Below, one piece after another: positions 38,414 through 48,323 of a stretch of DNA of 64,000 bases. Under the pieces are notes generated by a model. It was not told where the DNA came from. It did no database searches and worked only from the letters and a program-made list of their open reading frames with translations. Source of the DNA: Bacteroides sp. GTDB taxonomy: Bacteria > Bacteroidota > Bacteroidia > Bacteroidales > Bacteroidaceae. The first letter of the stretch is position 1; every line of letters starts with the position of its first letter. The position numbers and the translations under genes are program-made. Location: contig NZ_JAQVBV010000012.1 of NCBI RefSeq assembly GCF_028690125.1, positions 62,001 to 126,000 on the forward strand, given 5' to 3'.

Positions 38414-39706
38414 ATGAAAACAATGATTCAAAAAATGTTAGAGACACTGCAACAATTACTTATTCGTATAGAAAAACGGACTAACAAAGAGATAAAAGTA
38501 TCTGTAAAACCCAAAAAAAGTGTAAATATTGAAAAACAAAAAAGTCCTGACCGATCCTCTAAGAGAAATTGGAACCAAATGATGACCATTCATCTTCGGG
38601 AATATCTATTGGAACATTTCACATTTCGTTACAATACTCTGACAGGAGCTACTGAATTCAGATTGAAAAATACAACAGACTGTTTTCGTCCAATTAGTGA
38701 AAGGGAAATGAATGGAATGATTGTAGATGCCCGGTTGAAGGGTATTCCATGTTGGAGAAATGATATCCCGACTTTAGTATTATCCAGCAAGGTAGAAGCA
38801 TATAACCCTTTTCATCTTTATATGAAAGAGCTTCCACCATGGGATGGAATAGATCGTGTAACTCCTTTATTATTAAGAGTATCAAACAATGAATTATGGT
38901 TAAAAGGCGGATGTTATTGGTTACGGGCGATGGCATCACAATGGACCGGGATAGAGCGGAATCATGCTAACACACTGACACCTATTTTAATCAGTAGTAA
39001 ACAAGGACTGAATAAAAGTACTTTTTGCAGGTCATTATTGCCTGAATCACTCCGATATTACTATTTGGATAATTTAAATCTGGCAGCCAGTACTTCCCCC
39101 GAAAAGAAACTTGTTAAAAATGGATTGATTAATCTGGATGAATTCGATAAAATCAAAGAGAATCAACAAGCAAACTTAAAGAATTTACTCCAAATGGTCA
39201 ATATCCCCATTTTCCGTGGCAAACGATTAGGCTGGGTAAACGAAAACAGGCTTGCTTCATTCATCGCCACAACAAACTCTTATCAGATTCTGACTGATCC
39301 TACAGGAAGCCGTCGTTTCCTTTGTGTGGAAGTGCTGAATTCTATTTCGGAAGAGCCTTTGGAACACAAACAGATATACGCCCAACTAAAAGCGGAACTG
39401 GAAGCGGGAAGACCTGATTTTCTGAACCATAAAGAAGAACAATTACTACAACAACACAATAAAGCCTATTATCGCCAGTCACCATTGGAAGATGTGTTTT
39501 ACAATTGTTACCGACGACCTATGGAAACAGAAAAAGGTATCTGGCTTACCGCAGCTGAGATTTACAATACATTACATCGATTCAATTCTTCCGCCCTGAA
39601 AGACACATCCGTGAAACAGCTAACTTCACATCTTCCCGCAATGGGATTTTTTGCAAAACACTCAATGTACGGAAACCGATATTATGTGATAAATCTTCAG
39701 TCATAA
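38414..39706 (+). CDS. VirE-like / DUF3874-type ATPase
   Basis: 430 aa. After a basic N-terminus, residues ~60-110 form a small domain (LREYLLEHFTFRYNTLTGATEFR). A P-loop ATPase of the virulence-associated E (VirE) type follows: Walker A-like SSKQGLNKST near residue 197, Walker B-like LINLDEFDKI near 239 and the Arg-finger region TGSRRFLCVEV. The C-terminal part (WLTAAEIYNTLHRFNSSAL) looks like a small DNA-binding module. Members resemble primase-helicase ATPases of mobile elements. It is divergent from the HU-like gene, and no other replication or mobility genes adjoin. Function unproven. Confidence 0.82.
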   Translation: MKTMIQKMLETLQQLLIRIEKRTNKEIKVSVKPKKSVNIEKQKSPDRSSKRNWNQMMTIHLREYLLEHFTFRYNTLTGATEFRLKNTTDCFRPISEREMNGMIVDARLKGIPCWRNDIPTLVLSSKVEAYNPFHLYMKELPPWDGIDRVTPLLLRVSNNELWLKGGCYWLRAMASQWTGIERNHANTLTPILISSKQGLNKSTFCRSLLPESLRYYYLDNLNLAASTSPEKKLVKNGLINLDEFDKIKENQQANLKNLLQMVNIPIFRGKRLGWVNENRLASFIATTNSYQILTDPTGSRRFLCVEVLNSISEEPLEHKQIYAQLKAELEAGRPDFLNHKEEQLLQQHNKAYYRQSPLEDVFYNCYRRPMETEKGIWLTAAEIYNTLHRFNSSALKDTSVKQLTSHLPAMGFFAKHSMYGNRYYVINLQS

Positions 39707-39793
39707 AAGATGCTTCATCTTATTTCACTGTATAACAAGCAATTACAAGAAAGTATAATGTGAACAAAAACTGATTTCATATTGAAAAAAGAG

Positions 39794-39846
39794 ACGAATT
39801 ACATGGATTTTATTTGTTTGAAACAAATAAAATCCATGTAATTCGT
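39794..39846. terminator. Perfect 26-bp hairpin between convergent genes
   Basis: 39794-39819 and 39821-39846 are exact complements around a single central base (39820). The stem is AT-rich (ACATGGATTTTATTTGTTT core). It stands between the VirE-like gene and the convergent hydrolase gene. A bidirectional terminator is the simplest reading. Confidence 0.6.
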
Positions 39847-39880
39847 GACCAATAATTATTAAATTTTAGTTCTGTTACTT

Positions 39881-40996
39881 TTATAAGTATATATTATTTA
39901 TCCACTTAGAGATATATTCAAATGTTTCTAATGAATATTTAGGCTTTACCCCATCTTGTTTACGGCTCATTCGCTGCTTAATAAACAATGGTATTTTATG
40001 TTTAACTTTAATATAGTCGTGGTCCACACTATCAATTGCCACAATCTCATAATTCTTTTTTCCATTTTTTTTGAAAATATTCTCTATTCCTTGCAGATTA
40101 TTTGTGCAATCCATATTACCATCCATTTTTCCATGCATAACTAACACCGGGCAAACTAGTAAAGAATAATACCGGCTCGGATCATACTTAATCATTGCCA
40201 TTATCCGAGGTCTGGTATACCATCGAATCATCATCTGACAATACTCATCAACAGATTGATTTCCAAACTTTTTAGTCTTATCTTTAACAGAAGCATAGTA
40301 TTCTTTTCCTTTTTGTTGAAAAGACATTTTTATTGAATCAAGTGAATTATACTCATTCACAATATTAACATAAGCTTTCAAAACAGACAATTCATTTTCT
40401 GTATCCTCAGCCACCTTACCAATTTTAAATGGCATTGAAGTTTGTTCATAGGCCACATCCATACCTTTCTCTCCAAGTGCAGACAAACAAACGACAAAGC
40501 TTATATCTTTATTTCTAGCCGCCTCTATTGATACTACAGCACCTCCTTCACTATGTCCAAGCAACCCAATACATTGATGAGCAAAACGTTTATCTTTCCG
40601 AAGAGTCAGCAAAGCTTGATGTACATCATCAGCCTGATCAAACATAGTAACAGTTTCATCTTTAGAAGAAAGTGACTTATCTGTATATGCCCTGTTATCA
40701 AAACGAAGAGTAGCAATTCCACTTCTACCAAACACGTCTGACAAGGTAGAAAAGAAACCATAGTAATCACATGAAATAGGTAAAGATGGAGTAACAAGTA
40801 CAACGATCTTTGTAGATGAAGTAAGTTCTTTTGGAATCGTAAGTATTCCTTTCAAAGTTTGTTTTCCTTGTGCATCTGAAAACTGAAATGCTTCAGAGGT
40901 ATAATCTATAAAATCTGTAGAAACAAGACACATAGGTTGAGCACATGAATACTGCATATATCCCCATAGACTAATAAATAGAAAAAATATTCTCAT
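39881..40996 (-). CDS. Secreted alpha/beta hydrolase
   Basis: 371 aa with a signal peptide ending near YSCAQ (residue 20). Nucleophile elbow GHSEGG with Ser149; LRFDNRAY near residue 98 and the C-terminal SVDHDYIKVK with the catalytic His fit dienelactone-hydrolase/S9-like esterases. LVCPVLVMHGKMDGNMD is the acid-strand region. It probably hydrolyses an ester or peptide in the periplasm; substrate unknown. It lies 24 bases downstream of the S41 peptidase copy B on the same strand, so the two are likely cotranscribed. Confidence 0.85.
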   Translation of the reverse strand: MRIFFLFISLWGYMQYSCAQPMCLVSTDFIDYTSEAFQFSDAQGKQTLKGILTIPKELTSSTKIVVLVTPSLPISCDYYGFFSTLSDVFGRSGIATLRFDNRAYTDKSLSSKDETVTMFDQADDVHQALLTLRKDKRFAHQCIGLLGHSEGGAVVSIEAARNKDISFVVCLSALGEKGMDVAYEQTSMPFKIGKVAEDTENELSVLKAYVNIVNEYNSLDSIKMSFQQKGKEYYASVKDKTKKFGNQSVDEYCQMMIRWYTRPRIMAMIKYDPSRYYSLLVCPVLVMHGKMDGNMDCTNNLQGIENIFKKNGKKNYEIVAIDSVDHDYIKVKHKIPLFIKQRMSRKQDGVKPKYSLETFEYISKWINNIYL

Positions 40997-41020
40997 AATC
41001 TATTCTACCTTTAATTTGTA

Positions 41021-43228
41021 TTACCTTTCGTTCAGTATATACTCTATCGCCTTTTTAATCCACATATCTTCTCCATATTTCACATCATCCACCGTCTGTT
41101 TTACAGGAATATCTATCTTCACTCCTACACGTTGATTCATTCCCCAATTGGGATAGAAAGCACCAGCCATTGTATAATTGATTTTTATACCATAAGGAAG
41201 AAAGAGATAACCTATATGTCCGTTAGCTCCGGCTGTTTGAGTCCCAATGACTGCACTGCGTGGAGCCGCCCGATAAGCAATGGAAGATAATTCTCCGAAA
41301 CTCTGTGTTCCTTCATTTACCAAAATAGCAATCTTGCCTTTAAAGTAATCGGGATTCTCTTTCGGACCAACATTTCCTTTTATATCCAGAAAATAATTAC
41401 CCGGATATTTTTTTGAGTTCATGGAAAACCACATATATGGAACCGGTTTAGGATAAAGATATTTTTCAAGAATATCCTTTGTATACAGTTGTGGATATTG
41501 CCTCATATCTAATATAAGCCCTTTTGAATTTATGCGACGGGACATCAGTGCATTCAGTCTATCTGCACTTATTTGTGCAACATTAATATAGATAATATCC
41601 TTCGAATCCAAATCATACTCTTCCGGCTTTTTACGTTCTACCACTTCCGGCATGGTATAAACCTGAGTAGGAACTTTTATTTTAGAAGTCTTACTCCCTA
41701 CTTTTATTGTAACCGTTTCTTCCTCTGCTTTGGTCAAGAACATTCTACGAGCCACATCTCTTTTAAAGGTGCTTTCATTCGAAGAAGCTATGATCGGACG
41801 GAACCCTTCCATAAGTTCCTGAACAGATTTATCGTTTACAGCTTTGATAACAGCTCCTCTGTCTATTTCCTTCAAATGGGTAGATTCTACAGCATAGTTA
41901 CCATCCTCAGTAATTGTTATTCCCAAAGGAAGCCCACGCATTCCAGAATCTTTTACCGAAAGTTCATACGTTCCGTGCGAATCATTGATTTCCGCCAATA
42001 ACTTTTGTATAGAAAGATACAATTCATTTCCCGACATGGGATTATAAAATTCCGGAAGATATTTTTCTAAAAGTGTAGACCAGGCATGATCAGTAAGATT
42101 GACATATGGAAAGCCATATTCGACAGCATTCCACAACCGATAAAGTGTGAGAAGTCGAAAGCCCTGATCTTTCCAACTTATCCCCGGATAAACTTTCTCT
42201 CTGCGAAACTCCACTTCTTCTTTCCATGACAAAGGAGGAAGATAGTAATTAAGTACGCCATTACGTTTGGCATTTTTTATCTTTACCAGTTTATCAGATA
42301 GTTCTTTATCGAAAAGCGTGGGATCTTCCAACCACTGCAAATAAGCAAACCGATGATATTGAGTAGAATCTTTTACCGTATAATCTTCGGTTTCTATAAT
42401 TTCTCCATACTTGTCTATCCATTTACTCAAAGCACGGTTTCGCTCCTCTTTATTGCGAGCACGCCCAATCTCGGGTAATACTCTGAATAATTCAAAGTCC
42501 CAGTTATATTTTCCGATCACTACCTGAGGATGATAATATTTGAGAAATCCCCACACCTTTCCCAATACGACTAGATTCTCCTTTACTTGCTCTATAGGTT
42601 CAGTAAGAGCTACACGAGAATCACTCATAAATTCCGTATCTTTGTCCACTTCAACAGAAGAATCGACCAAAATATCCAGTGACTGTCCGTCTATCAATAC
42701 CTGGCAGTCACTCATCCAAAGTTTCATATCACCTGAAGTCATCAAACGGAAGAAGAAAAACGATGTACGTGTAAGTGGCATCTCCACCGAAAAGCTTTTC
42801 CAGTCCTGATCTCCGTTACACTCTACTTCGGTACTCTCATTTTCGAAGGTATTCAAAAAAGTGTCAAGACCAATTGCAAACCGGACTTTAGCATTACGTG
42901 CCTGGGCGCATTTATACTTACCGCTAAAAACTATAGTCTTTCCCACGATATCTCGGTTTGAGAAATGAAACTGCACCTTGGCACCTTTTCCCTGTACCGA
43001 CCGAATAAACAAGGAAGGTTGATTACCATATAAAGTTTGTGAATCGACCTGAGTTTCCGGATCATCACTTGCCCATGCCATTTTAAATCTTTGCAGACCA
43101 CGGTCGGAAAGTTCATGAATCCGCACTCCGTCAAAAGAAAGAAACCCTTTTTTACCCTGTTGAGCCTGTCCGTGTGCAGCAAGAGTAATAACCAAAAACG
43201 ATAATAGATAAAGTAATCTGTTTTTCAT
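41021..43228 (-). CDS. Secreted S41-family peptidase, copy B
   Basis: 735 aa, paralogue of 24864-27062 over the full length. Signal peptide ending near AAHGQ (residue ~21). The N-terminal beta-sandwich (GKKGFLSFDGVRIHELSD...IVGKTIVFSGKYKC) is followed by the shared WGFLKYYHPQVVIGKYNWDFELFRVLP block. The S41 core has VNEGTQSFGEL (probable nucleophile Ser) and IGTQTAGANGHIGYLFLP. It is more GC-balanced than copy A, which sits in the AT-rich export locus, so copy A may be a diverged or transferred relative. Role: extracytoplasmic proteolysis, substrate unknown. Confidence 0.88.
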   Translation of the reverse strand: MKNRLLYLLSFLVITLAAHGQAQQGKKGFLSFDGVRIHELSDRGLQRFKMAWASDDPETQVDSQTLYGNQPSLFIRSVQGKGAKVQFHFSNRDIVGKTIVFSGKYKCAQARNAKVRFAIGLDTFLNTFENESTEVECNGDQDWKSFSVEMPLTRTSFFFFRLMTSGDMKLWMSDCQVLIDGQSLDILVDSSVEVDKDTEFMSDSRVALTEPIEQVKENLVVLGKVWGFLKYYHPQVVIGKYNWDFELFRVLPEIGRARNKEERNRALSKWIDKYGEIIETEDYTVKDSTQYHRFAYLQWLEDPTLFDKELSDKLVKIKNAKRNGVLNYYLPPLSWKEEVEFRREKVYPGISWKDQGFRLLTLYRLWNAVEYGFPYVNLTDHAWSTLLEKYLPEFYNPMSGNELYLSIQKLLAEINDSHGTYELSVKDSGMRGLPLGITITEDGNYAVESTHLKEIDRGAVIKAVNDKSVQELMEGFRPIIASSNESTFKRDVARRMFLTKAEEETVTIKVGSKTSKIKVPTQVYTMPEVVERKKPEEYDLDSKDIIYINVAQISADRLNALMSRRINSKGLILDMRQYPQLYTKDILEKYLYPKPVPYMWFSMNSKKYPGNYFLDIKGNVGPKENPDYFKGKIAILVNEGTQSFGELSSIAYRAAPRSAVIGTQTAGANGHIGYLFLPYGIKINYTMAGAFYPNWGMNQRVGVKIDIPVKQTVDDVKYGEDMWIKKAIEYILNER

Positions 43229-43295
43229 AATCGATGTATTAAATATTTTCGTATTCTAAAAATCCGATAATCCTTCCAATCAATTCAGAGTATTT

Positions 43296-45440
43296 TTATT
43301 CTGTCCGGATAATCAACTCTTTTCCTTCTTTGAGTAGATCGTGTGAAATGAACCATCCATCTATCTTTTTCCCATCATAGGTGATATCAGTTATCTTTTT
43401 CCCTTTTCCTTGCTTACGGATTGAAAAAGGAGTGCCGTCACCTAAAGTAAATGTAACCTCATCAAATAAAGGAACGGTTACCATATATTCAGGATCGGCG
43501 GGTGAATAAGTGTATAAGCCGATAGCGTTGAATACATACCAAGATGACATTTCTCCTGCATCATCCATACCGGAATAAGCCAGTTTATCAGCTCCCATGT
43601 CGTAGAAGCGATCCATAATACTGTCAAGCACGCATTGTGCTTTTTCCTGCTTTCCAATGAAGTAATAAGTATATGGTACACTGTGATCGGGTTGATTGCC
43701 ATGACAATAATTCCCGATAAATCCCGTCATGTTATGAGCTTCATATCCTCGCCAAGGTTCGGAGAAAAGAGAGTCGAGTTTCATTTCCACGGCTTGTTTA
43801 CTTGGATAGAGAGCAAGCATTCCTTCCGGATCGTGAGGAGCGAAGAACAAAGACTGCCAAGCATTTGCCTCTCGATACATATACGCATAATAAGGATAAT
43901 AAGGATCAAAATCTTTAATCCATTCTCCGTTGGCAATGCGTCCTCTCCAAAATCCGGTACTAGGATCGAACAGATTTTTATAGTTTTTGGAACGCGCCAT
44001 CAGAAGTTTATAGTTCCCTTCATCACCCAACTCTTTTGCCAATAACGCAGTAGCATAGTCGTCATAGGCATATTCTACGGTTTTTGTAACAGCGGCTTTA
44101 TACTCATCCCAAGTAGGAACATTCGTTGTGTCTTTTTCTGCAATCCAGCCTTGACGAATGTATTCATCTAGATAAGGTCTGCCTCCACGACCGGAAACAG
44201 TGGCATTCTTCAACAGAAGTTTATAAGCTCGTTCTGGATCAAACCCCCGAAGTCCGCGAAGATAACTACCTGCAACAAATGCAGAGGCGTGATCGCCATG
44301 GAAAAAGGTAGGCATATATCCATTTTTTTTCTCTCCCCGGTCAGTGATAGATTTTATAATGTCTATTGTTACATCAGGCGAGAGCATTTCTAGCAGCACC
44401 AGTTTGTTGCGATAGTCATCCCAAAAAGAAGGATCCGTGTAATTATTAAATCCTCCATTCACTACTTCCCCTTTGGAATCAGTATATTCTCCATTCACAT
44501 CACTCCGTAGCACCGGCCATAGAAATGAGCGATACAGACAAGAATAAAAAATTCCTTTCTCGCGTTCACTACCACCCTTTACAATTATTTTAGACAATTG
44601 TTTTTGCCAAACACGATCAGCTTCTTTACAAACCTGAGTAAACGATTTGTCGATCATTTCTTTTTCCAGATTCATCTTCGCATTTTTTATGCTTACAAAA
44701 GAAAAGCCAATTTTAATCTCCAAAGATTCCAAACCTTTATTGTTCAGAAAATTAATCAGAGACACTTCATGTTTATCATCCTTAACCTGTTCAATATTTT
44801 TTATATTGTAATTTGAAACAGCATAGAAGTATATTCTTCCCTCTCCATTCTGAGAACCTGTAAAAATGTTGTCACCCTCCTTCTGAATCGCCCAGTCACT
44901 TACCCGATTGTTCGACCTTATCATATCCGCCAACAGTCTCTTATCATCACCTTTTCGGAAAGTATATTTGTGGTAAGCACAACGCAGTGTAGAAGTAAGT
45001 TCGGCATTGACATTATATCTTTCAAGAAACACCTGATAATAACCGGGATGGGCCGATTCGTTCCGGTGACTGTATCCGGAGCAATAATCACTCGGAGAGA
45101 TTTCACCGGTTACAGGCAGCAAAGGGACATGTAACAGGTTCCAATGTCCTTTGTTGGTATGAGAGAATCCGTAGATTACTGTATCTTCGTATTGATATCC
45201 GGCTCCACTGCGGAATTGAGTGATGGGACTTAACTGCACCATTGCATTAGGCAACGAGGCTCCGGGAAAGACCTCGGCTCCCCACGTACGTTGCTTCATT
45301 TTACGAACATATCCCAAATCTTCCGGTTCCCAAAGAGTAGCGGTTCCTAAAAAGGGATTTACATACTTTGTTAATTGTTTAGTCGGCTTACAACTCACGA
45401 TCAAAACTGATAGTATAAAAAAAAGAATGTGCTTTTTCAT
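43296..45440 (-). CDS. GH92 alpha-mannosidase lipoprotein
   Basis: 714 aa. Lipobox LIVSC (Cys17) marks a lipoprotein. GH92 blocks in order: YVNPFLGT, WGAEVFPGASLPNAMVQLSP, GAGYQYEDTVIYGFSHTN, then SFWDDYRNKLVLLEMLSPD, GYMPTFFHGDHASAF, GNQPDHSVPYTYYF and the C-terminal AGEMSSWYVFNAIGLYTYSP. GH92 enzymes are Ca-dependent inverting exo-alpha-mannosidases acting on N-glycans, yeast mannan or related glycans, at the cell surface or in the periplasm. Length is in the family range and no lesion is seen. A broken SBP-type sensor kinase lies divergently upstream and may have been its regulator. Confidence 0.94.
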   Translation of the reverse strand: MKKHILFFILSVLIVSCKPTKQLTKYVNPFLGTATLWEPEDLGYVRKMKQRTWGAEVFPGASLPNAMVQLSPITQFRSGAGYQYEDTVIYGFSHTNKGHWNLLHVPLLPVTGEISPSDYCSGYSHRNESAHPGYYQVFLERYNVNAELTSTLRCAYHKYTFRKGDDKRLLADMIRSNNRVSDWAIQKEGDNIFTGSQNGEGRIYFYAVSNYNIKNIEQVKDDKHEVSLINFLNNKGLESLEIKIGFSFVSIKNAKMNLEKEMIDKSFTQVCKEADRVWQKQLSKIIVKGGSEREKGIFYSCLYRSFLWPVLRSDVNGEYTDSKGEVVNGGFNNYTDPSFWDDYRNKLVLLEMLSPDVTIDIIKSITDRGEKKNGYMPTFFHGDHASAFVAGSYLRGLRGFDPERAYKLLLKNATVSGRGGRPYLDEYIRQGWIAEKDTTNVPTWDEYKAAVTKTVEYAYDDYATALLAKELGDEGNYKLLMARSKNYKNLFDPSTGFWRGRIANGEWIKDFDPYYPYYAYMYREANAWQSLFFAPHDPEGMLALYPSKQAVEMKLDSLFSEPWRGYEAHNMTGFIGNYCHGNQPDHSVPYTYYFIGKQEKAQCVLDSIMDRFYDMGADKLAYSGMDDAGEMSSWYVFNAIGLYTYSPADPEYMVTVPLFDEVTFTLGDGTPFSIRKQGKGKKITDITYDGKKIDGWFISHDLLKEGKELIIRTE

Positions 45441-45755
45441 GTAAAAAAAATAGTGATATAATGTGTTTTATTTTTCAAACAAACAATATGTATTGTTTTA
45501 AGTATCCATCTGTTAATGAAAATTCAAATATAAAACTTTTTATTTATATCTTATAGTTTTAGTCTGAAAAAATAAAATATTTTTCAGACTAAAAAATGAT
45601 TAAGAAGTTCAACGAATGAATATATTTGTGTAACTTTGTTTTTCACAAGCAGAGCATACTACTTTATAAAAGCAGTGTGTTGAGTTACACAAACAAACGT
45701 AGTTTTCCGTTAGATTTTAGCTATATAAGATTTGCCGGACTTATTTTATTGATGT
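45441..45755. promoter_or_regulatory. Divergent spacer with hairpin and two -7 boxes
   Basis: 315 bases, no gene. A 15-bp inverted repeat spans 45557-45571 and 45580-45594 (TTTTAGTCTGAAAAA), a possible operator or terminator. On + two TAnnTTTG boxes lie at 45621-45628 (TATATTTG) and 45631-45638 (TAACTTTG), upstream of the broken kinase gene. Confidence 0.4.
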
Positions 45756-46762
45756 ATGCGCAATTTAAAGTTAATTTCGTTTCTTTTCTTATCTCTGTTT
45801 GCACTGAAAGCTTCATCGCAACTCAGCAAGGAGAAAATATCTTTCAAAAACAGGGTGATTATTGCCAAAGGAGATATGCAATTTGCTCCTTTCGAGTTTC
45901 TAAACGAAAAAGGAGAACCTGACGGTTTTTGTGTCGAATTGTTTCGTGCCATGATGGACCGGTTGGATATAAAGTATAAATTAGCACTGGAAGACTGGGG
46001 AAAAGTACAAAATGAGTTGAACAGTAAGCAGATTGATTTAGCTATAGGTATGATTTATTCCAAAGAGAAAGCAGGTAATGTAAAATTTGGAATACCTCAT
46101 TGTATGATTTCTTACAACATCGTATGTCGTAAAGACAATGACTATGCAAATCTGGACCAGCTAAAAGGGAAAACGATTATTGTACAGTATAAAGACAGGG
46201 CACATGAGTATCTACGTCAACAGGTCTTACGGATAAAATCATTACCGTTGAAAATATAGCAGAAGCGATTAAGTTATTGGCATCGGGTAAATATGATGCA
46301 GTACTTTCGTTCGATATTTCTTCTTTTTATTTTGTAAGGAAAGGTAAATATGACAAACTTTTGGTACATCTTACCGATATTGATCCCGAAAGATATTCCG
46401 TAGTGGTGAATACCAATAATGAGGATTTGCTTTATATGCTGAATGCTACGATCTATCAGATGAAAATAGATGGTGAATATGATAAGATTTATTATAAGTG
46501 GTTCGGAGTGTATGAATCGCCGAAAATAAGCAAAGTTGTTTGGTACATTCTGGTATTGTTTGGAGGGTGTCTTATCCTCTTTGGTATATTTATCAGAGTT
46601 TTGAGAATACAAGTAAATCATGCTACCAATTCACAGCCTGGGATTGTCTATTTGAAAAATATTATAGACCGACTCCATGGAACCATTGGTGTGGAGTCGG
46701 AAGTAGGCGTTGGTTCTAAATTCTGGATTCAGCTTCTTATAGCTAAAAAAGAGGGTGAATAA
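45756..46762 (+). pseudogene. Broken SBP-domain sensor histidine kinase
   Basis: Two neighbouring ORFs are pieces of one gene. 45756-46259 starts with a signal peptide and a bacterial SBP_bac_3 domain (GDMQFAPFEFLNEKGEPDGFCVEL, spread over residues 38-65). Around 46224 a one-base loss shifts the frame. The continuation 46226-46762 reads LTDKIITVENIAEAIKLLASGK and the rest of the SBP domain, then one transmembrane helix (WYILVLFGGCLILFGIFI). After VLRIQVNHAT the sequence jumps to the last ~35 residues of a kinase ATPase domain (KNIIDRLHGTIGVESEVGVGS). HisKA and most of HATPase_c are deleted. So it cannot signal. It is divergent from the GH92 gene. Confidence 0.88.
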
Positions 46763-46778
46763 GAAACAAAAATCCTTA

Positions 46779-48230
46779 TTAATTTCTTTTTAAGAAAATA
46801 CGATTCGTGATAGTATTCGGTAATTCAGATTCATAATGAGTTACCATAATCATCGTTTTATCTCTACGACGACAAAAAGCTTCAATAATCTTTTTCACAC
46901 GACGCCGATTATATGTATCCAGTCCATGAAGTGGTTCATCTAAAATCAGCAATTCAGGGTCTTTTACAAAAGCACGCGCCAATAAAGCCAAACGCTGTTC
47001 TCCACTGGAGAGTTGCAGGAAAGGTATGTCTTTCAACTTTGCAATACCGAATACATCCATCCACCATTCGCAGATAGCCATCTGCTCAGGTTGGGGACGC
47101 TTATACAAGCCAATACTATCATGCAGACCACTGGCTACAATCTCAATGGCCGGAAGGTTTTTAAGATAGGCACGGTGCATTTCAGGACTCACATAACCAA
47201 TATGTTTCTTTATTTCCCAAATACTTTCTCCTGTACCTCTTTTCCGTCCAAACAGACTGACATCACAAGCATATGATTGAGGATTATCAGCACAAACCAA
47301 ACTTAGCAAAGTGGATTTCCCTGCTCCATTTTCACCACTCAATGCCCATTTCTCACCACGACAAACTGTCCAATCCAATTCTTTCAGAATCGTACGGTCA
47401 CCATAACGAATACTGACTTTATTAAGTTTCACCACCTCATCAGAGTCATAGTTATTCCCATCATAAGGCAAATCAATGATACGTTGCTGCAACTCATCAA
47501 AAGAAACGGGCATATCCTTGGCACGAAAAGCTTCAAGATAGGTTTCTCTCTCCATTTTTGGATATATGGTCATTTTATCTATTGGAATTATATGGGTGAT
47601 AAATGAAGGAATGTCGTCCAACATGGATAGTACCAGAATAATCTGAACGGAAGACATCTTTGTCAAACGGTCGAGCAAAGAGAAAAGAAGTTCGCGGGTA
47701 GGTGCATCCAAACCAATAAATGGATTATCCATAATCAGTACACGAGGAGCTGTTAGAAGAGTTTTTGTCAATTGAAATTTTCTGAGTTCACCACTTGAGA
47801 GAAGGATTATTTTCTTTTCAAGCATAGGTTCAATACGGAAAAGTTCAAAAAGTTCCTGTTTCAACTGCTCATCTTTGATTTCTCCCAGCATTTCATTTAC
47901 CGCAGGAGTTTCATCCTGGTCATGGGCATTCCAACGTTGTTGATAGTAATAATTGGCATCGGCAGCCCCATAGGTATCACGAAAAGCAATGTATTTTACA
48001 TTATCATAAACAGTCTGAGTAGCAGAAGGAGAAAAATCGTATTTCAAAGTTCCCTCACGCAATGGATATTTACCCGTTAATGTATCAACAAAAAGACTTT
48101 TGCCTCCACCATTAGGTCCCACAATAGCTATATGTTCGTCTGCTGCAATATCAACCGTGACAGGTTGTGCCAAACGCACTAGCGGATTACGTGCTACCCC
48201 ACCCACTATGCTAAATGTATTTTGCTTCAT
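46779..48230 (-). CDS. ModF-like protein with two ABC ATPase domains
   Basis: 483 aa. Two nucleotide-binding domains lie in tandem: the first has GPNGGGKS and LSSGELRKFQL, the second GENGAGKST, LSSGEQRLALLARA and LLILDEPLHGLD. There is no membrane domain. The layout matches ModF (PhrA-like), named from molybdate loci, but no modABC genes are nearby. The true function of the family is not well known; many soluble double ABC proteins act in translation or repair. It is convergent with the broken kinase gene. Confidence 0.85.
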   Translation of the reverse strand: MKQNTFSIVGGVARNPLVRLAQPVTVDIAADEHIAIVGPNGGGKSLFVDTLTGKYPLREGTLKYDFSPSATQTVYDNVKYIAFRDTYGAADANYYYQQRWNAHDQDETPAVNEMLGEIKDEQLKQELFELFRIEPMLEKKIILLSSGELRKFQLTKTLLTAPRVLIMDNPFIGLDAPTRELLFSLLDRLTKMSSVQIILVLSMLDDIPSFITHIIPIDKMTIYPKMERETYLEAFRAKDMPVSFDELQQRIIDLPYDGNNYDSDEVVKLNKVSIRYGDRTILKELDWTVCRGEKWALSGENGAGKSTLLSLVCADNPQSYACDVSLFGRKRGTGESIWEIKKHIGYVSPEMHRAYLKNLPAIEIVASGLHDSIGLYKRPQPEQMAICEWWMDVFGIAKLKDIPFLQLSSGEQRLALLARAFVKDPELLILDEPLHGLDTYNRRRVKKIIEAFCRRRDKTMIMVTHYESELPNTITNRIFLKRN

Positions 48231-48261
48231 AATACCTTTATCCTGTTTTAATAATCGGGCA

Positions 48262-48269
48262 CAAAGGTA
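48262..48269 (-). promoter_or_regulatory. Bacteroides -7 element for the ModF-like gene
   Basis: Minus strand TACCTTTG, an exact TAnnTTTG match, 32 bases before the start codon. No clear -33 partner. Confidence 0.4.
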
Positions 48270-48323
48270 ACTATTTTACAACAGAATGAGAGATTTTACG
48301 AACAATTTGATTAATTACAAGCT

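Noticed and set aside
45756..46762. Two separate functional genes for SBP-type proteins
   Set aside because: The second frame continues the same SBP domain without a start, and the kinase core is missing, so they are parts of one broken gene.
46779..48230. Part of a molybdate uptake operon
   Set aside because: The ModF-like protein has no modA, modB or modC beside it.
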